This document shows, piece by piece, positions 12,127 through 24,991 of a stretch of 64,000 bases of DNA. Under the pieces are notes generated by a model that did no database searches, was not told where the DNA came from, and was given only the letters and a program-made list of their open reading frames with translations. Positions within the stretch are counted from its first letter, which is position 1; each line of letters begins with the position of its first letter. The stretch is from the NCBI GenBank assembly GCA_023079485.1, contig CM041090.1:33568874-33632873 (forward strand). The letters are read 5' to 3'. The stretch is from Archilochus colubris. Lineage: Eukaryota > Chordata > Aves > Apodiformes > Trochilidae. The position numbers and the translations under genes were made by a program.

Positions 12127-15100
12127 CCCCTCAGAAAGGAGCTTAATAGGCTTTCTTCCCAGGAAACTCAGAACTGCAGCTCGCAGGCTGCAAAGCGGCG
12201 CGTGCAAAAATATTTTCATGAATAGCATTTCTGTGGAAAATTTTGTTGGCTCTTTACAACCTCCCTTGGGAAGCAGGGCAGCAAGGAAGGTGTTTGAAGA
12301 TCACCTAGTGGTGGCTGGTGTCATAAAGAGGGTGCAGGGGATGATGCACAAGAACACGACAGCAGCAGTGCAAAAGGAACAGCAAATTTCTCTGCCCAAA
12401 ACAGGGATTGTGAGCGACTTAAAAGCACACACTCAATGATGGGTCTTCACACACCGAGAGATGCTTTAGTAAACAGAGAGCCATTTGCCCTGAATTCTGT
12501 GATTCTGCACAGTGGTGCTCCTGAATGAAGCAAAAAGCAACATGATGCCATCTCTCAGCTCTGCCCTGTACTGTTTACCATGTTAAAATACTAATGACTT
12601 TAGCTAAAATATTCATGAACATTAGCTGGTCACACTCTGCTTTCTTCAGTGGAGGCTTCAGAGAATACCAGTGATTTAGGGTTTACCTGGAAAAAAAATT
12701 TGAATATTGCAGATTAGGGAAACGTATTTTATCTTAATTGGAAGAAAGAAAGATGAAGGATTAACACTTAAGACTGTGAGAGAGGGTATCTCTTGGCTCT
12801 TGCAGACCTTCAGTTTATATAAATTCCTCCATACTTTTGTTCCTCTTTGTATCACTTTGACCTGCTAATACTATAAGCGATTATTTACTTTCTTGTGTAC
12901 TACAAGATTTAATTGATTTTGTGTTCTTGATTGCATGTTAGTAATATATAATTTATCTTAAAGAAATTACTGTCAGGTATGAGCTTGCACATCTTACTGG
13001 GAAAAGTAAAAAGCTGCTCACCAGCATGAGCATATGACAAAGAAGATTTTCCTTTTTCTTCAGCAGTAGATGCTTTATGCTTTGGAGCAAAGAGATCTGA
13101 GTATCTCTCTGCTAAAGCCAGGAAATTCCACATTATAACAGTGTGAAGCACAGAGCTAACCCACAAGTCTTAAAGGTCATGAGTTAGATTTAACCTGCTG
13201 TACTCTTTGCTATAGCTCTATTTTCCATTTCATCTGCAATTCTACTGCAGCTCTCTCAATGCAGGGATAATTAGTGCATTAGCTGAATAAAATTTGCAGT
13301 TATTATAAAAGACAGCTGTGTGGCTGGGAGGAAAAAATTACACCAGAATTATATTATATTTAAAAATGAGAAGAAACCATAGAAAAAATTAGTTGGGATG
13401 ATTCAAGATAGGAAAACAATAGATAAGGGTCTGAATGCTATGCTCCCTGCTGAGTTTGTGGCTGCCTGACAGAATTACACCATTTCCCCATATTATGTAA
13501 AGAGATTACTGCATTAAGAGCTCCGAAGTTTTAGATTCTAAGTCAGGCTCACACTATGAAACTGAAATCAGAAAAGTGTGAAGGATTTGGCACTTGTGAC
13601 TTTTTTTGAGAGGCTCATCTCAGTTATAAGAAAGTTATAAGACTAATTATGAAGAAGGGAAAAAAACGACCTGTACACCTTTTGCTTCCTCCCTGCTAAC
13701 TGGGAGAAGTCAGGTGCAGCAAATCCCACACAAGCTGTAGCAGTCCTTCCTCAGTCACTAGTGGGTTGAGGTTCCAGGCACCTAAAGACATACCAGTTTT
13801 TAATGGTTGGGCAAAAAGATGTACAGAAGAGCAAAACAAGTCCCTTGAGGTACCACAGCACACTACGAGCAAACCTGTGAATATTTCCTGACCTGCTTGA
13901 GCTTCAACTCTGAACTTCTTTCTTAACTTGATTATATAACTTAGCTAGATTATGTAACCTCAAAAATTCAGAATTTAGTCTCTTTAATATGCAAGAGAAT
14001 GAAAAGACAGTATGGAGGCAAAGCTACACCTGCCTCGCTGTACACTGGTGTGTAGTGGGAAAATTTTTGCTGGCTCCTTAATTCTGGTCTTGGTTGTGAA
14101 TGACTACAGGACAGTGCTCTCTGTTTATCTTTCAGGCCTTTTTTTGGTAGTTAATATACAAAAGGCCTCAGTGGCTTGATTTTCATGAGCCAGGCAGCGT
14201 GCATCATTTTACCACAGTTTTGTGCTTTGGAGCCACAGCTGAAGGAGAGACTGTAGACCTTTAGAGACCTCAAGCAAGTCTCTAAGTTGAACACTATAGT
14301 GAATCCAATTTTAAAAATGAAACTGACATGTTATTATAGCTCATCTGCATAAAATGTAGTTGTTTCACTGCTATTTTTGGCAAACGTAAGCTTCAACAAG
14401 TCCTTTTCTTTGCACTTTCAGAGTTACTCATTTACATTTCTCATTTTCTCACCTTTGTTTCCCTCCAGCCCTGAATGTCAAAGGATCAAAGGATTATCTG
14501 TGTTACTCGGCTGTGTGGGTGCCTGAAGACTATGCTGGACCTCTGGTATTTGGAGCTAAAACACAACTGTATTATCTGAATAACCAGTGCTTTCCTGCAT
14601 TCAGAAAACCTATTCTTAGAGCAGATACTAAGATTTAATCCACTCAGTTTTGCTCCCTGAAGATTCAACCAAAGATTATCCAGTGCTGGCTTTCTGAAGG
14701 CATTCAGAAATTGCCACAAAACCTCCTTTGGAGCAGCAGCTAAAGCAGTCGGGTGATTATAATGGATGAGCTCATGCTTTTCCTTGTAACAAGCACGGCT
14801 TTGTTCAGGGCCCTGGGGATGGAGCTGTGAATGGCAGGGAATACTCTGACTGTCAGGGTCAGATGATGCAGGGGTAAAAACTGAAATTGTTTTCAGTGGT
14901 GGGTTGGCTAGAAAGGTTAAAGAAGAGGTTTTACAAATATGTTGAGCAGGAGGGGAGAGTTAAATCGTTCAGCCCCACCCTCTTCCGTGGGAGAGCAGCA
15001 TTTGCCCAAGCACTACAGAGCCCACTCTCTCTCCCATTGATGCCAGTTACAAAATTCTGGCTTCAAGAACAGAACAGTGATTTTACAGACTGCACTGTTG

Positions 15101-15185
15101 TTCTGTGGTGCTAACCAGGAGTCCTTTAATTTTATTCTTCAGTTGCCATAACTACAATTTTTCCTATTGAAGCATTACTGTAGAA

Positions 15186-15235
15186 CCAGCACACTACAAA
15201 ACTACTGCTTCCAGCACACTGCAAAACTACTGTTT
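15186..15235. repeat. 25-bp tandem duplication
   Basis: Two adjacent units beginning 'ccagcacact' and continuing 'caaaactactg' differ at only a few positions, which suggests a fairly recent local duplication. Confidence 0.8.
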
Positions 15236-15265
15236 GTCTATCAAAGTAGAAGGCATTCTACTGCC

Positions 15266-15266
15266 A

Positions 15267-15292
<26 letters not shown>
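15266..15292. repeat. Poly(A) homopolymer run
   Basis: An uninterrupted run of 27 A, the longest homopolymer in the window, 30 bp downstream of the tandem duplication. Confidence 0.9.
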
Positions 15293-15298
<6 letters not shown>

Positions 15299-17319
15299 AA
15301 CTAGCCAGAAAGTAATTGTAAATATTATGTTTTTATCTAGATGTGTAAGCCTAAGAAAAAGCAAAGCTCTCAAGTGAATTTTTTCCCAAGCAAAACCTGA
15401 AGCAGAACAATAGCAGAGACTGCAAATATCATTAAATGGCTGAAAAGGTTAAGAAGGGTTTTATGTGAAAAACTTGGAGTCCATTAATTCAGGTTCCTAT
15501 TTTGAGATCAGCTCAATAGTAGGAGATTAAGACAAGGACAGAAACAAATTTAGAACAGACGCCAAGTTATGCTATTTTCTACAGAGAACAAATAGTGGAA
15601 TTAGTCTGCTTCAGCAAAAAATATTAAGCCACATAGTAAATATTTAGATAAGAAATATTAACAAAAAGTGGAGTTGCTGTACTTCTCTTACTAGCAGTCC
15701 TGTGTTTTAAAACAATGCAATAAATATAGCTGGATGATTAATTTTGCAGAAATAAAGAAAGGGTGTTAACCTGAAACGAATCATTGCTCACCAAGTTTAT
15801 GTCATATTATTGAATTGAAGGAATTTCCTCCAGCCCAGGAACATTTTGAGTGCCATCAACGCTGAACAGCATGCTCAGAGTGCCACCTGATGGCCAAGCC
15901 TTGATGTCTTTTCATCCAGTTGCCTTCATAATGTAAGAAGGCCATCCGTGATCTCAGCGCTGATTTCCTAAGTTATGAGAAAAAGCTTTTACTTAAATTA
16001 CAAACGCTCATTTTTTTTTCAGGAAGGGACATCTTTGATGTTACATTCCTACTGGCTATTTGTCAGTTTGATAAAATATGTTGGCTGACACTGGCTCGTC
16101 ATTTCAGTGTGTGCATTCAGGGGACACACCGCAGCACTCAGGGGAGCTCTCTGGGTCAGGGACTGACCCAAGGTGGGAGGATGCCATGGCATCTAGGAGG
16201 GACAGAGAGATCATCCACAGCTCCAGGTCGTTCCCACATGGGATGGAGTTAGCTGCCAGCTTCAGAGATCAGCAGCCTATGTATTTCAAGAGGTACCTCT
16301 GCATTTTATGGATTAATAAGCCACCCTTATTTAATACTCCATTCTGCCTTCTAAATCTCTCCTATATCTGGAAATGAGGATGACTTCTGGAAGAATACAC
16401 TTGGATCAGCCAGGTAACATCCACTGAGCTACGGCCTGGACCTGGTTCCTCTTTATTGATGCTGCAGAGAAATCACAAGATTTTTGCCTGATCTCTGCCA
16501 AGGCAGCAAAACCAGCCTCTGCCATCAGTATGCTGTGTAGGAGTCAGAAATTATCACGTCCTTGAATGCCTCATCCACCCTGGTGGAAGCAGGGCCATGC
16601 TCCCACCTTCTCTTGCACTGAGCTGCAGGTTTTGACAGAGAGGAAGGAAAGGGATTGCACTTCCCCTCTGAGTACAGCAGCCATAAATTTGCTTTTGGTG
16701 GAGGGGACATCCAAGTCCTCTTCCAGACAGGGACACAATTTCAATTGCCTTCCATACAAAGATGATCTCTTTCTGTTTGATACCCAGTTTTCATGTAGAG
16801 GGGTCCCATTTTACCACCTGCATTGGCCAATATCATCTAAGACAGAATGCAGACTGAGATTTAGCTTTCTAGCTGGAACAGGAGATAGCAGAACTGATGC
16901 AGAAGCTGTTCAAGCTGCCAGAATATAAATTAAGAATTGGATTTTGATCCTATGTACTTTTGGTTCTTAAGAGAGAGTGCAAGCAATGCTTATATACACT
17001 AAGTCATGGTTTTTCCTGGAATAAAATGTTATTTTTAAAATAACTATACTTAGTCTTTAAAACAGTAAATGTTTCTCATTCTTCTTACTAGGGAATGAAG
17101 CTGACAAGAATTCAGGATAAGTATTCTTTATGGTACTGTTTGTAGGAAACCAAAATCAAGGACAATCTCACTTTAAGGAATCTTGTGGGTAAAACTCAAA
17201 TCCATCTTGAATCCCATACTCTGTAATGAAAGAAAGAAGCAGCAGAGTTCTTACAAGCCAGGTGTATCAAAGGGATTTGGATAGTGAAGCTGATATATAA
17301 GAAAACATTCTGTCATTTT

Positions 17320-17512
17320 GACAGTGATAAGAGACTGGAGCAGAGGCTGAGAAGCAGGTGGAATCTCCATCCCTGGAGATATTGAAAACTGAAGTGGAAA
17401 ATGCCTTGGGCAACCTACATAATTTGAAAGTCAGGCCTGTTCTGAGCAAGAGGTTGAATTGGATGACCTCCAGGGATCTCTTTCAACCCAGGCTATTCCC
17501 TCACTCTGTTAT
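17320..17512 (+). mobile_element. CR1 LINE, 3' end fragment
   Basis: Diagnostic CR1 words in order: 'ggtggaatctccatccctgg', 'agatattgaaaac', 'gggcaacct', 'tctgagcaagaggttg', 'gatgacctccagggatctc', 'ttcaaccca', then a decayed 'ctctgttatg' tail. It is plus-oriented, diverged and 5'-truncated. Confidence 0.85.
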
Positions 17513-20500
17513 GCAGACAAGGCTTTGTGTCCTTTCACAGATAGGAAAGCACAATCCCACCCTTCCACTCAGTCAATGAATTTAATATTGCCTTTCTGTC
17601 CACAAGAAGGCTGCACAAACATGAAGCTAAGATGTCACTGATTCACCAGTAGTCATGCCAGACCAAGTCCTGCAGTGTCACACCTTAGGAAGCTCCTCTA
17701 GATGAGGCTGACCAGCATGAATGTGTGTCATCCCACATTACAGTAAATTCCCAGTGACCATTACCTTTAAGCAAACACAATATTTCAGATCCACCTGACA
17801 AAACAAAATTTGGGCACCAGACAGCACACCCTTTAATTTTGAAAATCCCCATTAAATGCAGGCATGTTTCTCACTCATCACACTAGCTTTCTGCAAATCC
17901 TTCCTTCAACCTGTACATCAGAGCTGGTCCTCTTTTCATCATCCAAAAGAAGAGCTGCTTAATAAAAGCAGCTGTCAGCTCACTCAACTTTGTATGGACC
18001 TTTCCTCTGCCCAAATGACATTTTGTTTCTACTGCTTCCCTAAAGCTCATCTAAGATGGACAAAATATTAATTAAATATTAATATTTAAATATCAATTAA
18101 ACAATATAATAAAGTATACTTGTATTGAATATAAACATTAAATATTAATTAAATAAATAATTATTAAAATATTCTAGGACACCTCTTCCTTCCATTCTCT
18201 TACAGAAAATACCCCTCTGGTTAACTTCAGGTCAATATTACATTTATTGTCAAAGTTCTTTCCTCCTTGTCATTCCACCCTATGGATGCATGCCCTATTA
18301 ATATGATTGCATTTGAACAGTGGACCTTTGTTTTGACCAGTTTTGAATGGAAAAATCCAGACCTAATTATTTTCACTATACATTTGCCTGCTTTCACAGT
18401 TACTCAGAGTTAACTGCTATGCAATGCATGGTTTGAAAACGTCAGAGATGACCTATGAAAGGGCACTGGGACATGCCTGAGAGGACACTCAGTATCCCCT
18501 TTTGGATGAACATTAATCCCACAGATTTCAACATGATGGTGCAAGATGGAGTGAGCAACCACCGCACAGCATTCAGGCTGTGGCTGGGCACATGATGAAG
18601 GCAGGGCAGGCTGGACTGCTCCCCAGCTCTGCTGCTCCTGAGTCCACAAGGACTGGGATAGATCAGGACTAAGAGCATCTGCTGCCTGCTCTAATGCTGC
18701 TTTAGCTGCCAGATATGATTCACAGTGAAATCCAGAGGGACTGCTACAGAGCTCTGGTGTCTCCTGCAGAGCGTGAGCCAAAGTCCCTACTATTAACCCC
18801 TGCAGCAGAGGGAATTGTCTGTCTTTCCCTTGTTAGGTGAACATGCATCTGCTGGGACTGAAGTTCATGATGTGCTGCAACATGTACCTTTCTTACAAGC
18901 AAGGAAAACAGGCTGTGTGTCATGCTCAGAGACTAATTAAATGGCTACTCAGCACCCCAGCTTCCTCAGCTAGCAAAAATCTTCAGAAAGTATTGGGAAC
19001 CACTGACCTCTGGCAATGTGTCACAGTATCACTGGTCACCATCCTCCCTAACCAAGGTCACCAAAACAATGCACAGAGACTTTCAGATTTCCTCTGAGCA
19101 GAGCGTGACAAGCCGAGCTGCCACCTTGTTCTATTTCAGAAATCTTGAGGCTTTGATAGGGCCCTGGAGGCAAAGGGAGGAAGGAGATGAGCCCATGACA
19201 GAGTGTCCTGCCATTTCTGGAGGCACATTCACTTAGACAGAGCCTTGCTGAGGGCTTGTGTTTGCTGACATCCTCTCCTCATCAAAGTGCCAATGGAAAC
19301 AAGCCTGCCAGCTGAAACATCTTGTCCTTTATTCAAGGCAAAGTAAGAACCAGCCTTGCAGTGACTGACTTTATAACTGACTTCACTTTATTCCATTAGT
19401 TTGCACAAATGGCTGCAAGGCAGCTCTGAAAGTCACAGCCCTGGCTTCAGTGGAAGCGAAATAGAAACAGGGAGAGAGCACACAGGAGCTGCTGGTGGCA
19501 GAGGTAGCCTGCAAAGGCAGGGGTATTAATGTACCAGCAGAATAAGTACATTTCAGCAACTCCCCTGCTAATCCTCAATTCTGAAAGGTCTGTGGATGAG
19601 CTGATAATCTGTACAAAATGTACAAGGGCAGGAGGCCTGGATGGAGTTTTGTTCTCCCTTGAGGCATCCCAAGGGATCCTGATGGAGAGATTGTTCCATC
19701 AGTTCCCGTGACACAGCCCTCATTCAGGGCTGCTGGGGCAGGTGTAACTCCCAGACCACCTCTTCTCACCTGGCCTCAGTCTAGCCAAAAGGAGGTGGAG
19801 ATATTTCAGGGGACAAAGGCAGGTGGCTGGGGTGACTGGGGTTGCAGAGAGGTGGCTGCTTGCCTGGGTTTGAGTCTCATGGACCTGAGTACCTGGATTA
19901 AACACACTGAAAATCATGTCATGTCTGCCACTGATTTTGCTGCTAATTCAAGATTTCTCAGTAGTTCCAGGGAACTGTCTCAAAAACAAAGGGGACATTA
20001 GACCGGTTGCATGCAGTACTAAGGAATTGCTGCAGACCTTTAGGGTCTTAGGAGACAGAGAGCTCTTAGGGCACAAAATACAGTGGATAAAAAGTGGAAC
20101 TAACCTTTAAGTATGGGCTGCCTAATGTGAGGCACAGTGCAGAAAATACCACTAGCAGGATTTGGGGAAACAGACGTATTGGTGCAGCTCAGGGCATGGG
20201 GGTAAACTTTTACTTTGTGCAGACTTGGTACTTCTGAGTTCCCTTTTAATTGCAGAGAAACAGAAAAGGCTGTCAGCCAGGTCTGCCAGCATGAATACTG
20301 CAACCCCAGGAGAACTGGGGCCTTGGTGTCCCAATCTCCTGGAGCATCCTCCACCTCCTGTGGGCTGAAGAGTCACAAGGCCACACCGTGTTGCTTGTAT
20401 CAATCACTTCTCCTGCTTGTATTGTGGTTTTCTGCCCAGAGGAGAGAGGTGATGGCAATGCCTTTTCTGCAAAAATGCTTTGAGATCTATAAAGGAAGAA

Positions 20501-22311
20501 GTGCAAGTGCAAGCTTGCAGCTGCTCACTGCTATAGCTGCCACCACTGCTGTCCTCAGGAAGGGAGGCAGGGTTGTGAGCTCTGGTCAGATGATTTGTTA
20601 GCAGTTGAATTTGCAAAGAATAATTAAATAGATGCAAAGCAGAGGACAGGCATTGATTTCCTTTCATTTATTACTCAGAGTAAGTATATTTAAAAAATGT
20701 AGGTGCTTTCAGATTTCAGCTATGGGGAAAAAATCTAGGAAGAGTCTGTCTCCTTCCCAACTACACAAAGCTCTGTTCTATCTTTGTGCATCCAGTCTCC
20801 CTTATCTGGCACTCTAAGGTGCAAATACACGGTGTGATTAGAGCTGGAGTCACAGCTTGCACAATGTCTGGTTGCTCAGAGAAGAAAAATGCAGAGCAGA
20901 AAGGCTGTGAGGTTGCAGAGGGGAAACAAGTGGACCCATGGTTATCTTGCAGACTGTGACCGCCCACTTCCAGGCTGCTTTCAGTATCTAACACCAGAGC
21001 TCTAAAAAGCTCCACGAGTACATAAGGAATTTGGATTTCCCTCTTTAACCCTGAACCTCAACCACACCGGTGCCACAGCTGAAGCTTGAATGGCCCCTCA
21101 TTCTTTACAGGTGGAGCAAACCTGCTAAAGGGCCTTCTACCAGCTCATGTTCCATGACTTCTGCCAGTCAGAGGGCTGTCAAGCCTGGCTGTCACTTGTC
21201 CTGCCCTGTCCCCAGAACTGATCAGCTTTGAGAGGTGGAAAATAACTGCTTTCCCCCTTTGCTTTTATTCAGGAAGGTAAAAAAAAAAAATCCAAACACA
21301 AGAAAACCCCAAAACTTGCTGGCAAAATTTCAAAATTTGTGGAGTTAACTACAAGAGATCAACAGCTGCTGCTAGATTTTTTTATACTGTTTCAGACTAT
21401 TCAGCACAAGGATAACAGCTGCCTCTTGCCTCTGGGAAATATCTACAAAGAAACTAGCACTTAGCTATTCAGCCAGGTGCATTTTATCAACTAAAACATC
21501 ATTTGCTTCTCAAAGAAATGCTCCTAAATTTGGATTCACCTTATCAAGAGGTACACAATACTGTGTGCTGCAAAGAAGGTCAGAAGAAAAATCCACCCAG
21601 GCCTCATACATTAAGTACTGATCTGCGGATGGCAGGCCACTAGTGGGGAAAAAATTAAAAAATGCAATATCAGCAAGAGGAAATTAATGTTGAATGGTGT
21701 GCAGGTTGAATGTGTGCAGGTACATGTGGGATGACAGTATATTCTCTGCAGTAAGCCCTGTTCTACCCTATTTTTATCACTCTTCCCTGACCCAAATACA
21801 GAAAAAACAACACCCTAGAGCTGTCTGCACACAGCAGGCCAGTTCTTGAAACAACATCCCTGTTGAAGCATCTGCACCCCTGACATCTGCTGACTTATAT
21901 TCAGCATCTCCAGAGAAAGTGGGCAGTTTTCCAGCCTGCTGTGAAGGAGAGAGAGGATTTACTATTTTCAGTGCCCTGGATGACAGTAGTTGTGTGGCAG
22001 AAGGATGGCTGGGAGACTCGGGACTCCTGTGGGGCAGTGGGACCCAGGTTAGAGCAGGGACATCTCCATGTGAGCATTAACAAACGTGTCTTGGTGAGCT
22101 GGGGTGACATGGCCTGGACTCCCAGAGACAGACCAGAGATCAAAGTGGGCAAAGTAGCCAGGAAGGCATTAACGCAAGGATAGATAAAACACTTGCTGAG
22201 GAAACATGAGAGGCATTTAGAGACACAGTGAGAACACCATTTACTGAGGAACAGCCTTGGCACACCCAGGCTGGCAATACGTGCCCACCTGTCTGAAGAC
22301 AGAGACTTGAA
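17513..22311. other. Gene-poor flank
   Basis: No supported gene. It holds an AT-only tract at about 18061-18172. The many short open frames between 18.4 and 20.6 kb are found on both strands and do not resemble known proteins. Confidence 0.55.
18061..18172. repeat. AT-rich low-complexity tract with palindrome
   Basis: Almost pure A/T made of variations on 'attaaatatt'. An 18-bp perfect palindrome is centred between 18080 and 18081 (TTAAATATTAATATTTAA at 18072-18089). Confidence 0.85.
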
Positions 22312-22500
22312 GGAAACCAAGCACACACCGTGGTGGAGAGAGCTGCCGTGTCAACACAAAACCAGATTTTGAAACTAAAGGACAAAGCCAGCACGAGGAC
22401 AAGCGGTTATAAACTGGCCGTCAGCAGTCTTAGACCGGACACTGTGAGACTGGAAGACTTGAGCACAAATAATCCCTTTCAGGAGCTTCAGGAGGGGATT
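22312..22500 (+). mobile_element. Probable CR1-type LINE fragment
   Basis: The words 'gaggacaagcggttataaac', 'tggccgtcagca', 'cttaga' and 'agactggaagac' match the stretch of CR1-related elements in which a sentence like 'aggacaagaggttataaactgg' is conserved. Plus orientation, decayed, no 3' tail seen. The boundaries are approximate. Confidence 0.5.
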
Positions 22501-23002
22501 TGTAGGCAGCAGTGTTTGTAATAACTGGGGTGAGCAGTCAGTGCCTGGTAGGGGTGGCTGCATGTTTGCTCCTATCCCTGCCAGGGTGTAAGGCTGTGCC
22601 TTCCCTGTGGCCACCCCGTGGCCACCTCGTGTGCCCAGGCAGTAGCCTGTGCCCTGCTCCAGACAATGTGGTGTGAAGGGGCCGTGCTGAGGCCCGGCAG
22701 TCGCGGGGCTGTTTGCCACAGATAGAGTGGCCCAGGAGCTGGAAGGGTGCCCTGGGTGTGTCCCACTGCCTATCGCGGGGCCGCGGGCCTGGGACTGCCT
22801 TTGGCTGCCTAACCTGCTGTAAAAACAAGATGGAAAGCAATTCTTGGAAGCACTGCCCTTCTCCATGTCCTAAACCAGCAGGGGAAGGACAAAACCCCCC
22901 GATCAGCACATTGGACTTCACAAAGTGCACCTCAAGCACAAACTCAAGATTAAATTTTTCACTGAGACTTCCTATGGTCCATTGCTGTTCTGGCCATGGT
23001 TC

Positions 23003-23034
23003 TTTTGTTTTGTTTTGTTTTGTTTTGTTTTGTT
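23003..23034. repeat. (TTTTG)n microsatellite
   Basis: About six uninterrupted copies of the pentamer TTTTG. Confidence 0.9.
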
Positions 23035-24965
23035 GTTGTCCTTGAAAGGAAAATCTTCTATTGTTTTACCAGTGGTACGTGGTGTTCTCAGACAGAGATA
23101 GCTTAAGTTTGGTCTTCAGGTCTTATCAACCTTGAGGTAAAAGCTTGTAGTCCCAAGCAGTGTTTGTTCTTCTAAGTGATGCAGTCAGGATCTTGCCTTT
23201 TGTGCTGTCTCCTTTTCACGCATACAATTGACTTCACTGGCTGAAGTCACAGGGTTTGTACTTCTACAGACAGAAACAACTGAGAGAAGAAAAAAAGAAA
23301 AGAAAAAAAAGGCTTGGCAAAGCATTAGTCTTGTTACATTTCTTGAAAGGAATTCTATTAACATAAGCCTCTTGCTCATTGAGCTACTTAGTGCTTCTCC
23401 ACCACTGACGTTTATGAAGGCCTTTTAAAAAACACCTTACATGCCAGCATTTATGATGATGAGTTGTACGTAAGAAATCTGCTCTATCTGAAAAATGCAG
23501 ACAGATTACTTCCATTTTATGGTTTCTTAGTTGCAAAATCATTTCTTCATCAGCCACTTAATGACAGCAGCTCTAGTGTCCTGCCTGAACAGTTTATCAG
23601 ACACCTCTCAGACTCTCATCCTCAGGTATTCAACAGCAGTGGCTGAAGAAATAGCATCTCCCCATAAGCATCTGACAGTGCTTTCTTGGTTCTGTGCACA
23701 CACCAGGCCACTTGAAGTGAGCAGGGGCTGGAGGTTTTGTAAGATTGCATCCTGATAGCTGTGGAGAACCATGTGTGGTGAGATGAAAATCAGAGCTGGG
23801 TTCTCTAGCTAAATGACGGAGCTGAATCCTGCTCCCTAAAAATCTACAGGCAATAATCCCTCTGACTGCCTGAAATGCCAAAATGGCATTAAACTATGTT
23901 TGTTTTATTTGTTCTACTAGCGGTGTTGTAAAAAGTTGAAGCCAACAAAGAAGTCAAAGCCAGGCTGCTTTCAGTTAGAAAACTGACAAGTCAGGTTAGC
24001 AATAAAAGCCTTCATGAAAGCTGAGAAACTGTGTTTCCTATTCTGCACCCCATGAAAAAACAGCAGCTAAGTGCTGCAGCTTATTTTGGGAAGTGTGCCA
24101 TGCACTCCAGTTATATATAGAAAACAGGAGGTTAGGAGGTGTCCCATTTTTTTTCATGAGATTTAGGGGACCAGGTAGGAGTCTGGTGCCCAGGAACAGG
24201 AGCATGTCAGACAAAATCGGTAAACAGAGACAAAACGAAATTGCTCACACCCTGCAAGGCAGCAGCCATGCATGGCAGAGAGCAAGGATCTGGAGTGGTG
24301 CAAGGAAATTAGAAAGCTGGAGCCATTCCTCCCTCTTCCTTCCCAAATGATGCCTTCTTCCATCAGACAGCAATAGCAGCAATAACACTACAACAGAAGC
24401 AGCTCATGGCTTCGTGCTTCAAAGTAGAACCATCTTGGTGAGATTAAAAAGTCGCAACAAGTATCAAATCAGCAAGAAAATCAGGGAGCTGCAAAAGACA
24501 TTGCCAGGCGTTGCCAAAGTGGTTTTTCCACCCACAGGGAGGAGAAAAGATGAGATAAGGTGCAGCAGACAGTGATCTGCAGCCTTGAAGGGAAGAACAA
24601 TGGTCCACTAAGACAACAGACACTCCCAACACACCCAGCAGCTCGTACAATGGCTGGAAGTATGAAAGTGTCTGCTGCAAAGAAACAAGAAGTGTTTAAC
24701 CCTTTGACATGAGGAAAAGGGCAGCTTTCATCCATAGGAGTCACACAAGTGACTGGGGCTGCCTTGTACTCATGGAGTAGCTGGTTTCCCCAGGTGGACC
24801 AAGACCTTGCATCCCCACGGGAGGTGAGGACCCTTCTCCCTAAAGGATGACTTCGTATGAGGAAAATGCTGAGTTCTATTTAAGGTTCACAATTGCACAC
24901 AGGGAGTACAGTGAAGGTGTTTGTATGGGAAGGTGTGTATCTTACAGAAAGGCCTTGGAGAGAGC

Positions 24966-24991
24966 AAAGCTAACATCTCAATGTTAGCTTT
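24966..24991. repeat. Perfect 11-bp-arm hairpin
   Basis: AAAGCTAACAT, a four-base loop CTCA, then ATGTTAGCTTT form a perfect inverted repeat. The right half of the motif ('catctcaatgtta') recurs directly about 34 bp downstream near 25008. The stem is short for a microRNA precursor and no longer flanking pairing is evident. Confidence 0.75.

Larger units (their letters stand above)
12440..17319. other. Gene-poor flank
   Basis: No supported gene. It includes a 25-bp tandem duplication at 15186-15235 and a 27-base A run at 15266-15292. The rest is moderately AT-rich single-copy-looking DNA. Confidence 0.55.

Noticed and set aside
12029..12439. 136-codon plus-strand open frame
   Set aside because: No recognisable domain, no promoter or splice context. 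The stretch was kept only for its X-box.
12492..12516. 'attctgtgattctg' resembling a CR1 tail
   Set aside because: No CR1 body precedes it, so the resemblance is probably chance.
22375..22866. 163-codon minus-strand open frame
   Set aside because: It overlaps a CR1-like fragment and a GC-rich patch, with three other frames open in the same place.
24966..24991. Hairpin as a microRNA precursor
   Set aside because: The stem is only 11 bp with a 4-base loop and no extended pairing outside it.
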